Assembly: GCA_035771175.1 (NCBI GenBank)
Contig: CM069603.1
Location: 28,798,308-28,862,307 of the forward strand
Direction: 5' to 3'
DNA: 64,000 nt
Source: Paratinospora sagittata
Lineage: Eukaryota; Streptophyta; Magnoliopsida; Ranunculales; Menispermaceae
Made by a program: the position numbers and the translations under genes
Notes under the pieces: model-generated
What the model was told of the DNA's origin: nothing
What the model saw: only the letters and a program-made list of their open reading frames with translations
Databases searched by the model: none
In this document: one piece after another, positions 48,050-58,767 of the stretch
Layout of the letters: the number at the start of each line of letters is the position of its first letter
Position numbering within the stretch: the first letter of the stretch is position 1

Positions 48050-48808
48050 TGTTGAACCAATTATACTCATGTCCCTTACGAGAATATGTCCCTATTATGA
48101 AAGTAATTTTGATGATTACAAACTACATTCTATTTATAATATTACTGCACATATGGCATACCTAATCTTACTTAAAGGTTTCAAAGATTCAATGATGCAT
48201 GGCGAACGTATTAAAAGATCTTCTTGAAGACCATGATCGTTTCAAGATATAAGTTATATGATTAGATTATGATAGGTTGTAGGACCTTCTATGTCATATG
48301 ATTCTGCAATATGTATGCCTGCATGTTTTAATCGATCGTTTGCATATTCGATTTAATCTGGTTACATTATGTTTTATCGAGCTTTAATCGAGAAATCAAA
48401 AACCAGTTTTATAATGTCTTTCAGGACACTAATGTTTTAAGTAGCGCCCTCCAGGACTTGATGAGTCAGGGCGCTAATAAAATATTAGGACGCTCAAGGT
48501 TGAATTGAACTGATTAATAAGAACGCGTACTTGTAAGTGGCGACCTTTCTTTTATCAACCTTTGAGAATGTCAGGACACTAACTTAGTCTCAGCTCGCTA
48601 GAAGTTCTTTCTGTTTTCAAGTGACTTCTATCTTCAAGGACGTTGATAAGTTATAAGTTGAATAAATTATCAAGATGCTACTTGTGTAGGAGCACCCACA
48701 TCTTTAGACTCAACTTAAATAACTTTAAGGACGCTTATTGTCCTTCAACACACTTAACATTATTTTAAAACTATTTTTAAAAATTTAGGACACTAACTCT
48801 TCAGTAGC
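48050..48808 (+). mobile_element. T2: A-type LTR fragment
   Basis: Starts TGTTGAACCAATTATACTC; homologous to the first 0.76 kb of A's LTR with the dyad array (48440-48805). It is cut at actcttcagtagc, where V begins in the other orientation. Confidence 0.85.
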
Positions 48809-50110
48809 AAACTGTTAAGCTTTTTGAATCATATTTTTATTCGACTAAATTTCAAAAAGTGCTTTAGCTCAAAGAATTTTCGGTGGTCTTAACAAATTGT
48901 TAAGTGTCTGTATTTATAGACTTGTAGAGATGAAGTTGTTGTTCATTTGAATTTGAATTTCAAATATGAACGTTTACTCACAACAGCTAGAATATATCAC
49001 AAAAATAGCAACTGCACATTTCATGAATATTCTGATTTTCTCCAGATACACGAAGAAGGAAAGTTTTAGAAGACGTGGTTCGTGAATCAGAGACTATCTC
49101 TTACAAATACAGAAAATTGATTTTGTACGAAAAGTTGTTCTGAAAAGTTGGCTAAAAAGACGTACATGTCAGAACAACAAAAATATCATTTCTGTCATTT
49201 TGTTGGCTAAAAGGGCACTCATTGAATATCAGCGTCCTATTGAACAATGAAGTGAGGGCGCTACTGAATAGTAAGCGTCTTGACTTGCTTTGACCATAAA
49301 ATGACTTAATTCATGAGGGCACTACTTCGCAGTAAGTGTCCTGCTTCGTTTTAAAATTTTTGACACACGAGCGCGCTACTCAAGAATAAGCGTCCTAAAC
49401 TATTTAAAATAGTTTTAAAACAATGTTAAGTGAGCTGATCGACGGTAAGCGTCCTGAAAGTTATTTAATTTGATTCTAAAGATGAGGGCGCTCTTATACA
49501 AGTAGCGTCCTGATAATTTATTCAACTTATAACTTATCAGCGTCCTTAAAGATAGAAATCGCTTAAAGACAAAAAGATCTTTCAGCGAGCTGAAACTAAG
49601 TCAGCGTCCTGACATTCTCAAAGGTTGATAAAGGAAAGGTCGCTATTACCAAGTGAGTGTCCTTATTAATTAGATCAATTCAACCTTGATTGTCCTAACA
49701 TTTTATCAGCGTCTTGACTCATCAAGTCCGGGAGGGCGCTGCTAAAACATTAGCGTCCTAAAGACTTTTACAAAAGTAATTTTTTATTTCTCGATTAAAG
49801 CTCGATAAAACCTCATTATTTCTCTCGATCAAATCAAATACTTTAGAAATCATAAGGTACGATTAAAATGTTACAATTAAAACATGCAAACGATAAAATC
49901 TTGCTGAGAGTAAGTTGATCGATAGACTTTACATTCTATGTACAGATAGACTCAAAACTTTACTTTGTGATGTTCAATAGGCTTGTGAGCACAGTTCCTT
50001 GATCTTGATTCTTGATAAATCTGAAACACTTGACAAGATCATTAGATACACAAACTACAGATATTTGAAATCATCAAAACATTCATATCATGGGGTTCAT
50101 TGAGATAACA
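48809..50110 (-). repeat. 3' LTR of element V (truncated)
   Basis: Homologous to 56025-57318 and in the same orientation, ending catggggttcattgagataa-ca at 50110. It contains the dyad array (about 49205-49765) and a TATA box on the minus strand (TCTATAAATA, 48911-48920). The polypurine tract AAAAAGGGAGAGAA lies next to it on the minus strand at about 50111-50124. It lacks the part equivalent to 55400-56025. Confidence 0.85.
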
Positions 50111-50289
50111 TTCTCTCCCTTTTTGATGATTCCAAATACTCAGAGATCATGCAGATAATTATATTCATGTATTAAACATATAACAATTTTAGAACGATAT
50201 CTACATTCATATTAGTTCTATCTCATTTCAATCATAGAGATTTACACGATGAGTTGCGAACAATATTATTATACAAGAATGAATACAAT

Positions 50290-51366
50290 AACTTAGATAG
50301 AAGTCCCCTTACATGTAGCTTTCCCCTCTGGAACTAATTTAGCTTTAATATCTGCATTTTCTCTTATTTTCTCTTCTCCCCCGTTTGAAAACATCAAAAA
50401 GTGGGTAGGCTTAGCTCGTACTGGGACCCTTCCTTTTCCTTTTTCTTTCAGCCTCCTCATCTTTCTTAGATCCACCGGAACTAGGTGTAGAATTCTTGGG
50501 TTTCCTTGATGCTTGTGGTCTTGAGGAACCACGTGTGCTCTGTCTCGTACTACTGGCAGATTCATTAATTACAATACCCTTCCTAGATTTTTCAATGAAT
50601 TTTTCATGAGCATGCTTGGAAACATCAAATTTAAATGGATCAAGAGGTGGACCAGGTTTGAAACCTTTTGTTTTTCGTTCGCAAGACCTTGAGTAAACTC
50701 AGGAGAAAGTGTGTGACCTTCAAATTCTGGCCTGATTGGTTGCTTGCGTTTAGGATCTGGGAAAGTTTCTAATGAGGGGTCTGGCGGTGGAGACACTCTT
50801 CGACTGATTCTATGTAATGGCTCTTCATCAAATTGTTCTTCATCTTCACATGCTAAGATGACATGAAGTTTTTCAGACTCCTTAAGTCCTTGAGGACGTG
50901 TGAAGGCTGGAACTCGTGGTGCAGGTGAAACTTTGACACCCTTCTTCTCCAACAAATGAAAGAGCTTAGCAAAACGTTTCATGCTTAAGGCAATATACCA
51001 AACTGTAGAATGCACCCTATTGTTCATTGCCTTGAAAAGGTCTTCAAAGAAGCTTAGGACTCCTTCTACTCGATCTGCAGCTTTGATGACAGTGTAAGAC
51101 AGATCCATAATGGTTATGGCAAGGAAAGACATCTTGTTCTCCTTGTTTTGTAGTTTCTCAAAAGCACAAGTAACCAAGTCTAGAATCTTGGTTAGTCTAT
51201 CATCCTCTTTTGGTGTTTGTCTTGCAGTGTCTAGCTTCTCTTTTAAACTGGAGATGGCCTGCAGCACCAGATCAAGCATTGTCTTGCTCGTTACTTGATC
51301 CAAGATAGCATCCAAAATTGATTGCAGAGTTTCAGAAATGGACTTATCTTCAGAGAATTCAGCCAT
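50290..51366 (-). pseudogene. ORF3 of element V, unknown
   Basis: The ATG at 51366 starts a predicted helical protein of 265 codons in one frame (residues 1-110: SETLQSILDAILDQVTSKTM, KLQNKENKMSFLAITIMDL, VEGVLSFFEDLFKAMNNRV, largely alpha-helical by composition). A Pro/Arg/Glu-rich part with PAPRVPAFTRPQGL and RRVSPPPDPSLETFPDP follows. A frameshift lies near 50670, and the other frame continues with a basic tail to about 50290. I do not recognise a family. No zinc finger, protease or polymerase motif is visible. It lies just upstream of the polypurine tract in the element's orientation. Confidence 0.65.
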
Positions 51367-51494
51367 TTTACCTCTTAAGCTTTTAATTTATCAATAATAT
51401 TTTTCAAAGCCTCTTCAGTTATAGCACTGGCAGCACAACTTGGCTTAGCTGGCATTGTGTGACTCTATGGATCTTAAGGTCTGGCTGGAGGTTG

Positions 51495-53501
51495 TTAAGG
51501 AGCTGCCAATCTCGGGGGAACAACAGCAACAAAGGCATTTATGAATTTTTTGATCTGTCGCATGTCCTCTTGAATATTCTTCATGAAATTATCAAGTGAT
51601 GATGATGGAGTGGATCTCGGTGAAGCCAAGGACTGCATGACACTTAATTGTCTGTCCATTGGTTGAGACAGCTTCTCGAGTTGTTCAATTGCTTTGATCA
51701 TGTGAGAGTTAACTTCTTTTATCTCATTAATCTCAACTTTCTCCTGAGATTTCAGAGATTCTCGGACTTCTGACAATGTCTCATTCTTCAGTTGAATTTG
51801 GTTATGTTCCAAACGAGTCATTAGTTGAGACATGACAAAATAATGATTTTCTCTCACTCTTCTCAGAAAATATTCCTTTTTGAAGAATTCATCAGTTGGC
51901 CTTTTTGTAGATGGATAGGAAGGCGACTCTTGATCAGATGAGCTTAGCTCATAAACATTTACCATATCATCTTCTGCTGTAAATTCAGCATTGGCCTCAT
52001 GAAAATCTTCAACATGATCTTCTTCATCAATCTTTTCATTCATGTCATATTCCTTATAGGGTATGATAGCCAGATCATAGCCCTCTAAATCCTTACATTG
52101 TACACCATCAGACTCATTCTTCTGCAAGTATTGAGATTCCATTGATACAGGGATATCAAATGGAGATGGTGGTCTCGCATTGGTTTTATCTGAGTCCTCA
52201 CTGACTCTTTCTCTGGTGATATCTTCCAAGATTGCATCAACAGTTTCTGACTCATGCAGATGTTCTTCAACAACGGCATGAGCAATCTGGATCACCTGTT
52301 CCATCAGTTGTTCTTTAGCATAAACAGCTTCCTCTGCATGTTCAATTTCAACATCATCAATTGAAACATGTTCAATGTTAGCTGTGAGAACAACTTCTTC
52401 TAGCACAACCTGTTCTTCTGGAGCAGTAGAAACTTGGGTAACTTCTTTCTCTATTGCTGAGACATCTTCTTCACTTATTATATCTTTTCCACAGTATTCT
52501 CCCTCAAGTAGAACTTGTGACATTGGAAGCCATTTGTCCAATGCATTAACATAAGTATATCTCATCAATTTCACAGTGGTTTGACCAATGCAATTGTATC
52601 TGCTAGTCTCCTTGAAGCTTTCACCACTAAAATCGATACCACATTTCTGGAACAAAGTGGTGAGGTACGTACCCAGAGGCAGACCTCCTCCTCTACTAAC
52701 CATAATATTCATTACATGCATGACAATGTGGGCGAGATTCACTTTCTTCTTTTCCAAAATGCACCAAATTAAGAATAAGTCTAATTCATTCACATTACCC
52801 CTGCTACCGTACTTAGGCTGAATGATGTGGGTAATGATATTGTGGATGATTCTGGGAATAAGTTCAAAGGACTGATTTGTGAGTTTCTTGTCGACACTCG
52901 AGTGGTCCTTTTTTCCTAGATTCAAGATTGAGAGCAGAAAGGTTGTCATAGCCTGGATACTGGACTTTATTCTTGGTGAATGACAGTATGTGGGCATTCT
53001 CATCATTTGGCAAGGAGAATGCTTCAGAAAAAAATCTGGGAGAAATCTCAACAGATTTTCCCTTCACCATAGATTGCTTTGAGAATTCAGAGTCGTGTTT
53101 ATCAACCAGATTCGAATAGAATTGGCTAACTAGACTGGGGTACCATTTTGAATTGAGGATAAGAAAATCGATCTAGCCTTGGAATTCAAATAGAGAGAAA
53201 CTGTCCAGATGGGAGTTAATGAAGAAATCAAAATCGACATAGCTTCCATTAATTACAGCTCGGTTTATGAGCTTCTTGGCATTACTTCCCTATCTTCTCA
53301 TCTGAGAAGAAGAAGGTGGGTGAGATAGTCCAAGATGCGGTCTCAATCGGAGGATTGGGTACATATGGTGTGGGTTCCTCAGCCAATTCTGCTTGAGTTG
53401 GTTCAGTTCTTGGTCTCACACTCCCATATGGAAGTGATGATGGTGAAGCAGCTCGCTTTCTTACAAAAAATAGAGCGAAGCTTTTTGGGTTTGGGATCCA
53501 T
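51495..53501 (-). pseudogene. ORF2 of element V, plant transposon-protein-like
   Basis: The start codon is taken at 53499-53501, beginning with a Lys-rich MDPKPKK peptide. The reading frame is broken at T6 near 53465, near 53285, at a TAG at 53173-53175 and near 52915, but the pieces are collinear. The middle (about residues 150-350) has SMVKGKSVEISPRFFSEAF, NELDLFLIWCILEKKKVNLA, GLPLGTYLTTLFQKCGIDFS and MRYTYVNALDKWLP, resembling the uncharacterised plant protein domain often annotated putative plant transposon protein (from memory). The C-terminal half is acidic, then a helical coiled-coil-like segment (QLMTRLEHNQIQLKNE, VMQSLASPRSTPSSS). No polymerase motif. Confidence 0.65.
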
Positions 53502-53656
53502 GAAAACAAATATGAAGAAAGAACTAAGGCAACAACACAAATATTGATACAGTAGGAATTAGAAGTTTTAAAAAAGACCAAAGAATAGAATTTACCAAAG
53601 GTTAAAGATGAGGATTTAGTGGTAGTTTCTGAAACAATTCCTGGAAAGTTCTTCAA

Positions 53657-54000
53657 TGCATTTTAGGGCACAAAAGGTGAAAAGTGACTGCTAGGATACA
53701 AAAAGTTTGGCTTTATAGAGAGAAAGCGATAAGCTCGCTCCTGACACATATCAGCATGTGTTGCTTCCTATTCTTAAAAGGCGGTTTAATTTAATAGGCA
53801 ATATTTACCGATTAGCGTCCTTCTTCTGACTAGCGTTCTTAATCGACTAGAGCTATTATTCACGTTAGTGTCCTCCTTGTAATGAGTGGTTTTAGAACAA
53901 CTAATGGCATCGTGCACATTAGAGTCCTCAAACATTGTTAGCATCCTTATTGATACTTAGGCTCTAATATGTAGTGTATTTGACTAATATAAACTCAAGT
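53657..54000 (-). promoter_or_regulatory. LTR-like motifs and TATA box upstream of ORF2 in V
   Basis: Between gag and ORF2. On the minus strand CTCTATAAAG at 53711-53720, about 210 bases before the ORF2 start. Upstream of it are five or six half-sites of the LTR array (ttagcgtcc at about 53814, ctagcgttct at about 53830, ttagtgtcctcc at about 53865, ttagagtcctc at about 53920, ttagcatcctt at about 53940). This looks like a promoter modelled on the LTR U3. Confidence 0.5.
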
Positions 54001-54207
54001 ATCGTATGGTTAAATAAATGATATATTCCAAATTATATTTCATCAACCAACAGTCAATAATTTAATCATGAGCGAAAATATTTAAACATTCTAAGCAACG
54101 CATGATTAACGAAAATCATTAATTTCAAATAGTCACTAATGAATATATTCTAGCAATAGAAGAAAAGAGAATAACTTTTATACCTTTGCATATTTTTGAC
54201 TTTTACC
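54001..54207. other. Rest of the gag-ORF2 spacer in V
   Basis: AT-rich, no ORF, no repeat partner found by eye. It links the promoter-like block to the gag stop codon. Confidence 0.4.
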
Positions 54208-55343
54208 TCAAGGTACTGTAAATTCCTCGACTTGACCACTTTGTCTCATTTTGAAGCAGCTAAAATAATTCATTATCTTCGTTCTCCATGCTGACGTCTT
54301 TCTTGACATTCTATCAAGAGATCTTTCATTGAGCGTCTTGGATGTGCTTGCTGAGGATTGTTGACTCATTGTATATATATCATCAGCAACTTCATTTTCG
54401 TTCCTGATTGGTATACTTGCAAGAATGTCTTCTCTTCCAGATGAAGTTTCTAACTCACTCAAACTATAATCAATTTCTTGAAAACTGATTTCAAATGGAT
54501 TTGAGAACTCGTTTATAAAATCTATTTTATATTTCCAGTTCTTAGGAAAACTATTAAAAAAGTATTGTACTAAAGTAGAATGAGATATGGTTTTTCCAAA
54601 ATATTCAAGTTCATTTACAAGATGTATAAAATGTTGCAGGTTATCAAGAACTGACTCATTTTCTAGAACCCTAAATAGAGCTAGTGGCTCTTCTAATGTT
54701 CTAACTGGGTCTCTAGTTTCATCCCTACTTTCCATGGTTTGTAGGAGATCATAGAACTCCTTTAAATTCATTTCCCACGGTTCAACAGATTCAGCTAACA
54801 TAGTCAGCTTATCATTCCATTTCTTTGGAAGCTTATCACAGAAATATACTAGGGATATTTCTGCAGGTATTTCCTGATTTAGTTCTTGCATTCGGTCAGG
54901 AATGGATTGATATCTGTTGCATGTCGTACCGAGAGATTATTCTCCGATATCTCAAAGATGTCAAATAGTCTATCAGACTCTTTGAGCTTTTCATCTTTAA
55001 TGTTGATCATTTCACAATGAAGTGATTTGAGTGTTTCCCAAATTTCCTTAGAACTCTCAAGATGAACTACCCTTTCAACTTCTTCCTCGGGTAGAGAACA
55101 ATACAAGGCATAGACAGCTTGAGCGTTAAGTTTCTCATTTAGTCTTTCCTTATCTGTCCATAGCTCAATAGGCTTGTTGGGCATGGTGTAGCCATTTACG
55201 ATCATTTCCCATATACTGGTATCCTTAGATCTTAGAAAGGATTTCGTCCTTATCATCCAATCTTCAAACCAGTCTTTACTGAACGGAGGTGGTCTGTCTA
55301 AAGGTTGATCTACTTCTATGACAGTCCCTTTGGTCATTGCCAT
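54208..55343 (-). pseudogene. Gag-like ORF1 of element V
   Basis: The likely start codon is at 55343 on the minus strand, just inside the primer-binding site. Residues about 1-150 are the copia gag N-terminus: PPPFSKDWFEDWMIRTKSFL, NAQAVYALYCSLPEEEVERV. A one-base frameshift near 54890 separates the rest. The next part has VYFCDKLPKKWNDKLTMLAE and then a related block, FFNSFPKNWKYKIDFINEF, as if the copia gag unit has been doubled. It ends in a Ser-rich, basic tail with no zinc knuckle. Only about 380 residues long, much shorter than A's gag. Confidence 0.72.
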
Positions 55344-55399
55344 TGATATCAAAGAAATTGTGAAGTTTCTTTGAAGAGCAACACTGCTCTGATACCAAT

Positions 55400-57318
55400 T
55401 GTTGGCCCAGATATGTCCAAGAGGATTGGACACTTAGACAATTTAAAAATAATTTCAATGGCAAAAATTAAAGTGCAGAAAGTAAACAAATATGCACAGC
55501 CAATTTATAGTGGTTCAGCTACTTGCCTACGTCCACTACCTAACCTCCTCAGTTAACATTTTAACCTTGTCACTAAGGGATTTTCTTACAGGTGAGAATC
55601 AAACCGTTACACCTTTTCTCAACTTGCAGGTATGAGAACAATCGTTACACTACTCAGCTTACAAGCGTGAGACCAACCTATGCTTTCTCAACTTACGAGT
55701 GTGAGAACTACCGTTTCTCAACTTATGGGTGTGAGAAGACCTGACCTTGTTGAATATAAAATATCAACTCAGTAGTTTATCTAACTACTGTTACAACCTT
55801 GATACAATATACGAGATATGAAATTGAATACAACTATATCCTATGAGCTATCTCTCAAATTTCTCTTTCAGCAAGAATGATATAAGTAAAAACAGTGCTA
55901 AATAATTTGTCTGAAAAAAGTTCAAGCTCTAAAATCAATTTTTCAAATAAAGATAGAATCTTAGCTTAGTGTGAAAATTATTTTCATAAGTAATGATTCA
56001 AATAAATGCTTCGAAACTATAATAACTTAAGCTTTTTGAATCATATGAAAATTCGACTAACTATCAAAAAATGTTTTAGCTCAGAGAATTTTTGGTGGTC
56101 TTAACAAATTGTTAAGTTTCTATATTTATAAACTTGTAGAGATGAAGTTGTTGTTCAATTAAATTTGAATTTCAAATATGAACGTATACTCACAATAGCT
56201 AGACTATATCACGAAAATAACAACTGCACATTTCATGAATATTCTGATTTTCTCCAGATACACGAATAAAGAAAGTTTTAGAAGACGTGGTTTGTGAATC
56301 AGAGAATATCTCTTACAAATACAGAAAATTGATTTTGTAAAGTTGTTCTGAAAAGTTGGCTAAGAGGACGTACATGTCAGAACAACAAAAATATCATTTC
56401 TGTCATTTTGTTCCTTTGAGGGCGCTCATAGAATATCAACGTCCTACTGAACAATAAAGTAAGGGTGCTACTGAATAGTAAGCGTCCTGACTTGCTTTGA
56501 CAATAAAATACCTTAATTCATGAGCGCACTACTTCCCAGTGAGCGTCCTGCTTTATTTTAAAACTTTTGACACATGAGGGAGCTACTCAAGAGTAAGCTT
56601 CCTGAACTATTAAAAATAATTTTAAAACAATGTTAAGTGCGCTGATGGATGGTAACCGTCCTGAAAGTTATTTAAGTTGATTCTAAAGATGAGGGCGCTC
56701 CTACACAAGTAGCGTCCTGATAATTTATTCAACTTATAACTTATTAACGTCCTTAAAGATAGATATCACTTAAAGACAAAAAGATCTTTCAGCGAACTAA
56801 AACTAAGTCAGCGTCCTGACATTCTCAAAGGTTGATAAAGGAAATGCCGCTATTACCAAGTCAGCGTCCTTATTAATCAGATCAATTCAATCTTGAGCGT
56901 CCTAACGTTTTATCAGCGTCCTGACTCATCAAGTCCAGGAGGTCATTGCTAAAACATTAGCGTCCTGAAAGACTTTTATAAAAGCGAGTTTTGATTTCTC
57001 GATTAAAGCTCAATAAAACCTCATTATTTCTCTTAAACAAATCAAATACTTTAGAAATCATAAGGTACGATTAAAATGTTACGATCAAAATATGCAAACG
57101 ATAAAATCTTGCTGAGAGTAAGTTGATCGATAGACTTTACATTCTAAGTACAGTTATACTCGAAACTTTACTTTGTGATGTTCAATAGGCTTGTGAGCAT
57201 AGTTCTTTGATCTTGATTCTTGATAAATCTGAAATACTTGAGAAGATCAATAGATACACAAACTGAAGATATTTGGAATCATCAAAACATTCAAATCATG
57301 GGGTTCATTGAGATAACA
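55400..57318 (-). repeat. 5' LTR of element V
   Basis: TGTTGGCCCAGATATGTCC to TTCATTGAGATAACA on the plus strand, 1.92 kb. The primer-binding site on the minus strand is TGGTATCAGAGCAG, at 55384-55397. It carries U5 repeats of tctcaacttacgagtgtgag (55615-55745), a TATA box on the minus strand (TATAAATATA, 56121-56130), and the dyad array (about 56420-56965). Confidence 0.88.
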
Positions 57319-57470
57319 GGACCTTCTATGCCATATGATTCAGCGATATGTATGTCTGCATGTTTTAATCGATCGTTTGCATATTCGATTTAATCCGGTT
57401 ACATTATGTTTTATCGAGCTTTAATCGAGAAATCAAGAACCGCTTTTATAAAGTCTTTCAAGACACTAAT
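57319..57470 (+). repeat. A-type LTR scrap
   Basis: Homologous to 28547-28700 of A's 3' LTR (ggaccttctatg to caagacactaat). It is interrupted at 57471 by the SINE-like foldback, and on the left by V. Confidence 0.82.
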
Positions 57471-57975
57471 TGTCACACCCTGGGTTGCACAGCGTGCCCC
57501 CTACCCAGGTGTGGGCACACCCCCTCGGGGCGAACGCCAGCCATTATGGATCCATAATATTGTCCCATCCCGGTACAGCCACCGCCACACAAGGACGTCT
57601 CTTGTACACGGGATCATTTGTCTGACATTATTCACTCATGAATAGTGTAGGGCCTCCCCCAAGATCGAACTCGAGACCTCCTTAAGATATTAGAATTCGC
57701 ATCTTGAGTAGCCACTGAACCCTTGGCTTAGTGGTTACTAGGAATGTAAAATCAGACTCCTTAAGGGAGGTATCAAGTTCGATTCCTAGGGAGGCCCTAC
57801 ACTATTCATCAGTGAATAGTGGCAGACGAATGATCTCGGTACAAGAGACGTCCTTGTGTGGCGGTGGCTGTACCGGGATGGGACAATATTATGGATCCAT
57901 AATGGCTGGCGTTCGCCCCGAGGGGGTGCGTCCACACCTGGGTAGGGGGCACGCTGTGCAACCCAGGGTGTGACA
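57471..57975. mobile_element. Foldback of two SINE-like copies, head to head
   Basis: A 505-bp inverted repeat: it starts TGTCACACCCTGGG and ends CCCAGGGTGTGACA, with arms about 240-250 bp matching almost base for base over the outer 160 bp. The right copy (about 57712-57975) has a tRNA-like head: box A TGGCTTAGTGG at about 57724 and box B-like GTTCGATTCC at about 57778. The left copy is the reverse complement with weaker boxes. The heads meet near 57712. The 3' end GGGTGTGACA is followed by AAAAA. Transcribed through, it would form a long hairpin RNA. Confidence 0.7.
57724..57788 (+). promoter_or_regulatory. Pol III-like box A and box B in the SINE-like head
   Basis: TGGCTTAGTGG (box A) and GTTCGATTCC (box B), about 45-50 bases apart. 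This is the internal promoter plan of tRNA genes and tRNA-derived SINEs. There is no cloverleaf with a complete acceptor stem, so it is not a tRNA gene. Confidence 0.62.
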
Positions 57976-57983
57976 AAAAGGCC

Positions 57984-58203
57984 TTATGCGCACCCCCTCG
58001 GGGTGAACGCCAGCCATTATGGATCCATAATATTGTCCCATCCCGGTACAGCCACCGCCACACAAGGACGTCTCTTGTACACGGGATCATTTGTCCCCAC
58101 TATTCATGAATAGTGCAGGGCCTCCCTAGGAATCGAACTCGTGACCTCCCTTAAGGAGTCTGATTTCGCATTCTGAGTAACCACTGAGCCAATGGTTCAA
58201 TGG
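57984..58203 (-). mobile_element. Third SINE-like copy, 3' truncated
   Basis: Minus-strand copy matching the foldback arms (caccccctcggggtgaacgc to the tRNA-like head near 58190). On its strand the head reads TTGGCTCAGTGG (box A) and GAGTTCGATTCC (box B), better preserved than in copy 1. It lacks the last about 45 bases of the 3' end. It lies 8 bases from the foldback. Confidence 0.68.
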
Positions 58204-58767
58204 TCCTAGTTAGATTTAAAGGTCTATGTGGAAATCTATTTAGTTGGGAAATGCACCGTGGTTCTAGTATTAATTTGCAAAGAAAGTTAATTAGGTTCTA
58301 CAAGGAGGATGTTTACTTGGAATTAAGTACGGTTTATATTTCCTCTTTAGAATACTAGTTGGTAAGTACTGGATGGTACAAAGAACAGGTTCATAAGTAC
58401 TTTTGGCTTAATTATTCAAGTAAGGCTAGATTGTGACTTTAGGCTGCAAAACTAGTACCTATTAACTATATGCATTCATATATGTTTTAGGAAAGTTGTC
58501 ACGAACTTGGATAAGGCTGAAATGGTATGTGTTGCTATGGTATGTATATAGCTACATATTGAATTGGCCTAACATGTTCATGCATACACGATGATGTAGA
58601 TGTATAGATGGTGGTATATATGATTTCTATTCACCAGGCATTGTTGCCTCACCCTATTCTGATTTTTCAGGTTCTTCAACTACTGATAAGGGCAAGGGAT
58701 TTGCCATAACTGTACTTTTGATGCAGGTTGATGATATGGATGGATATACGTATTTTGATATTTTGGT
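58204..58767 (+). repeat. Chromovirus-like LTR remnant
   Basis: No ORF. The segment near 58635-58680 (caccaggcattgttgcctca, then ttttcaggttcttc) resembles the equivalent minus-strand part of B's LTR (cactgggcaccgttggctc). Boundaries are not clear and it has no partner in this window. Confidence 0.4.

Larger units (their letters stand above)
48809..57318 (-). mobile_element. Element V: sirevirus-related, gag plus two further ORFs, no pol
   Basis: 5' LTR on the right (55400-57318), initiator-Met primer-binding site, divergent gag (55343-54208), spacer with promoter-like motifs, ORF2 (53501-51495), ORF3 (51366 to about 50290), polypurine tract, 3' LTR (48809-50110) missing its last about 630 bp. 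No protease, integrase, RT or RNase H was seen. It would rely on an autonomous relative. Its LTRs share the dyad arrays of A and S. The layout resembles sireviruses with a third gene after pol, but here pol is absent. Confidence 0.8.

Noticed and set aside
48809..57318. V as a host gene cluster
   Set aside because: The ORFs sit between paired LTRs with a primer-binding site and a polypurine tract, so they belong to the element.
57720..57790. A functional tRNA gene
   Set aside because: Box A and B are present but acceptor and anticodon stems do not pair, and the same head recurs in three SINE-like copies.
57406..58090. ORFs of 79-93 codons in the foldback
   Set aside because: They are on both strands of the inverted repeat and include tRNA-like sequence; by-products.
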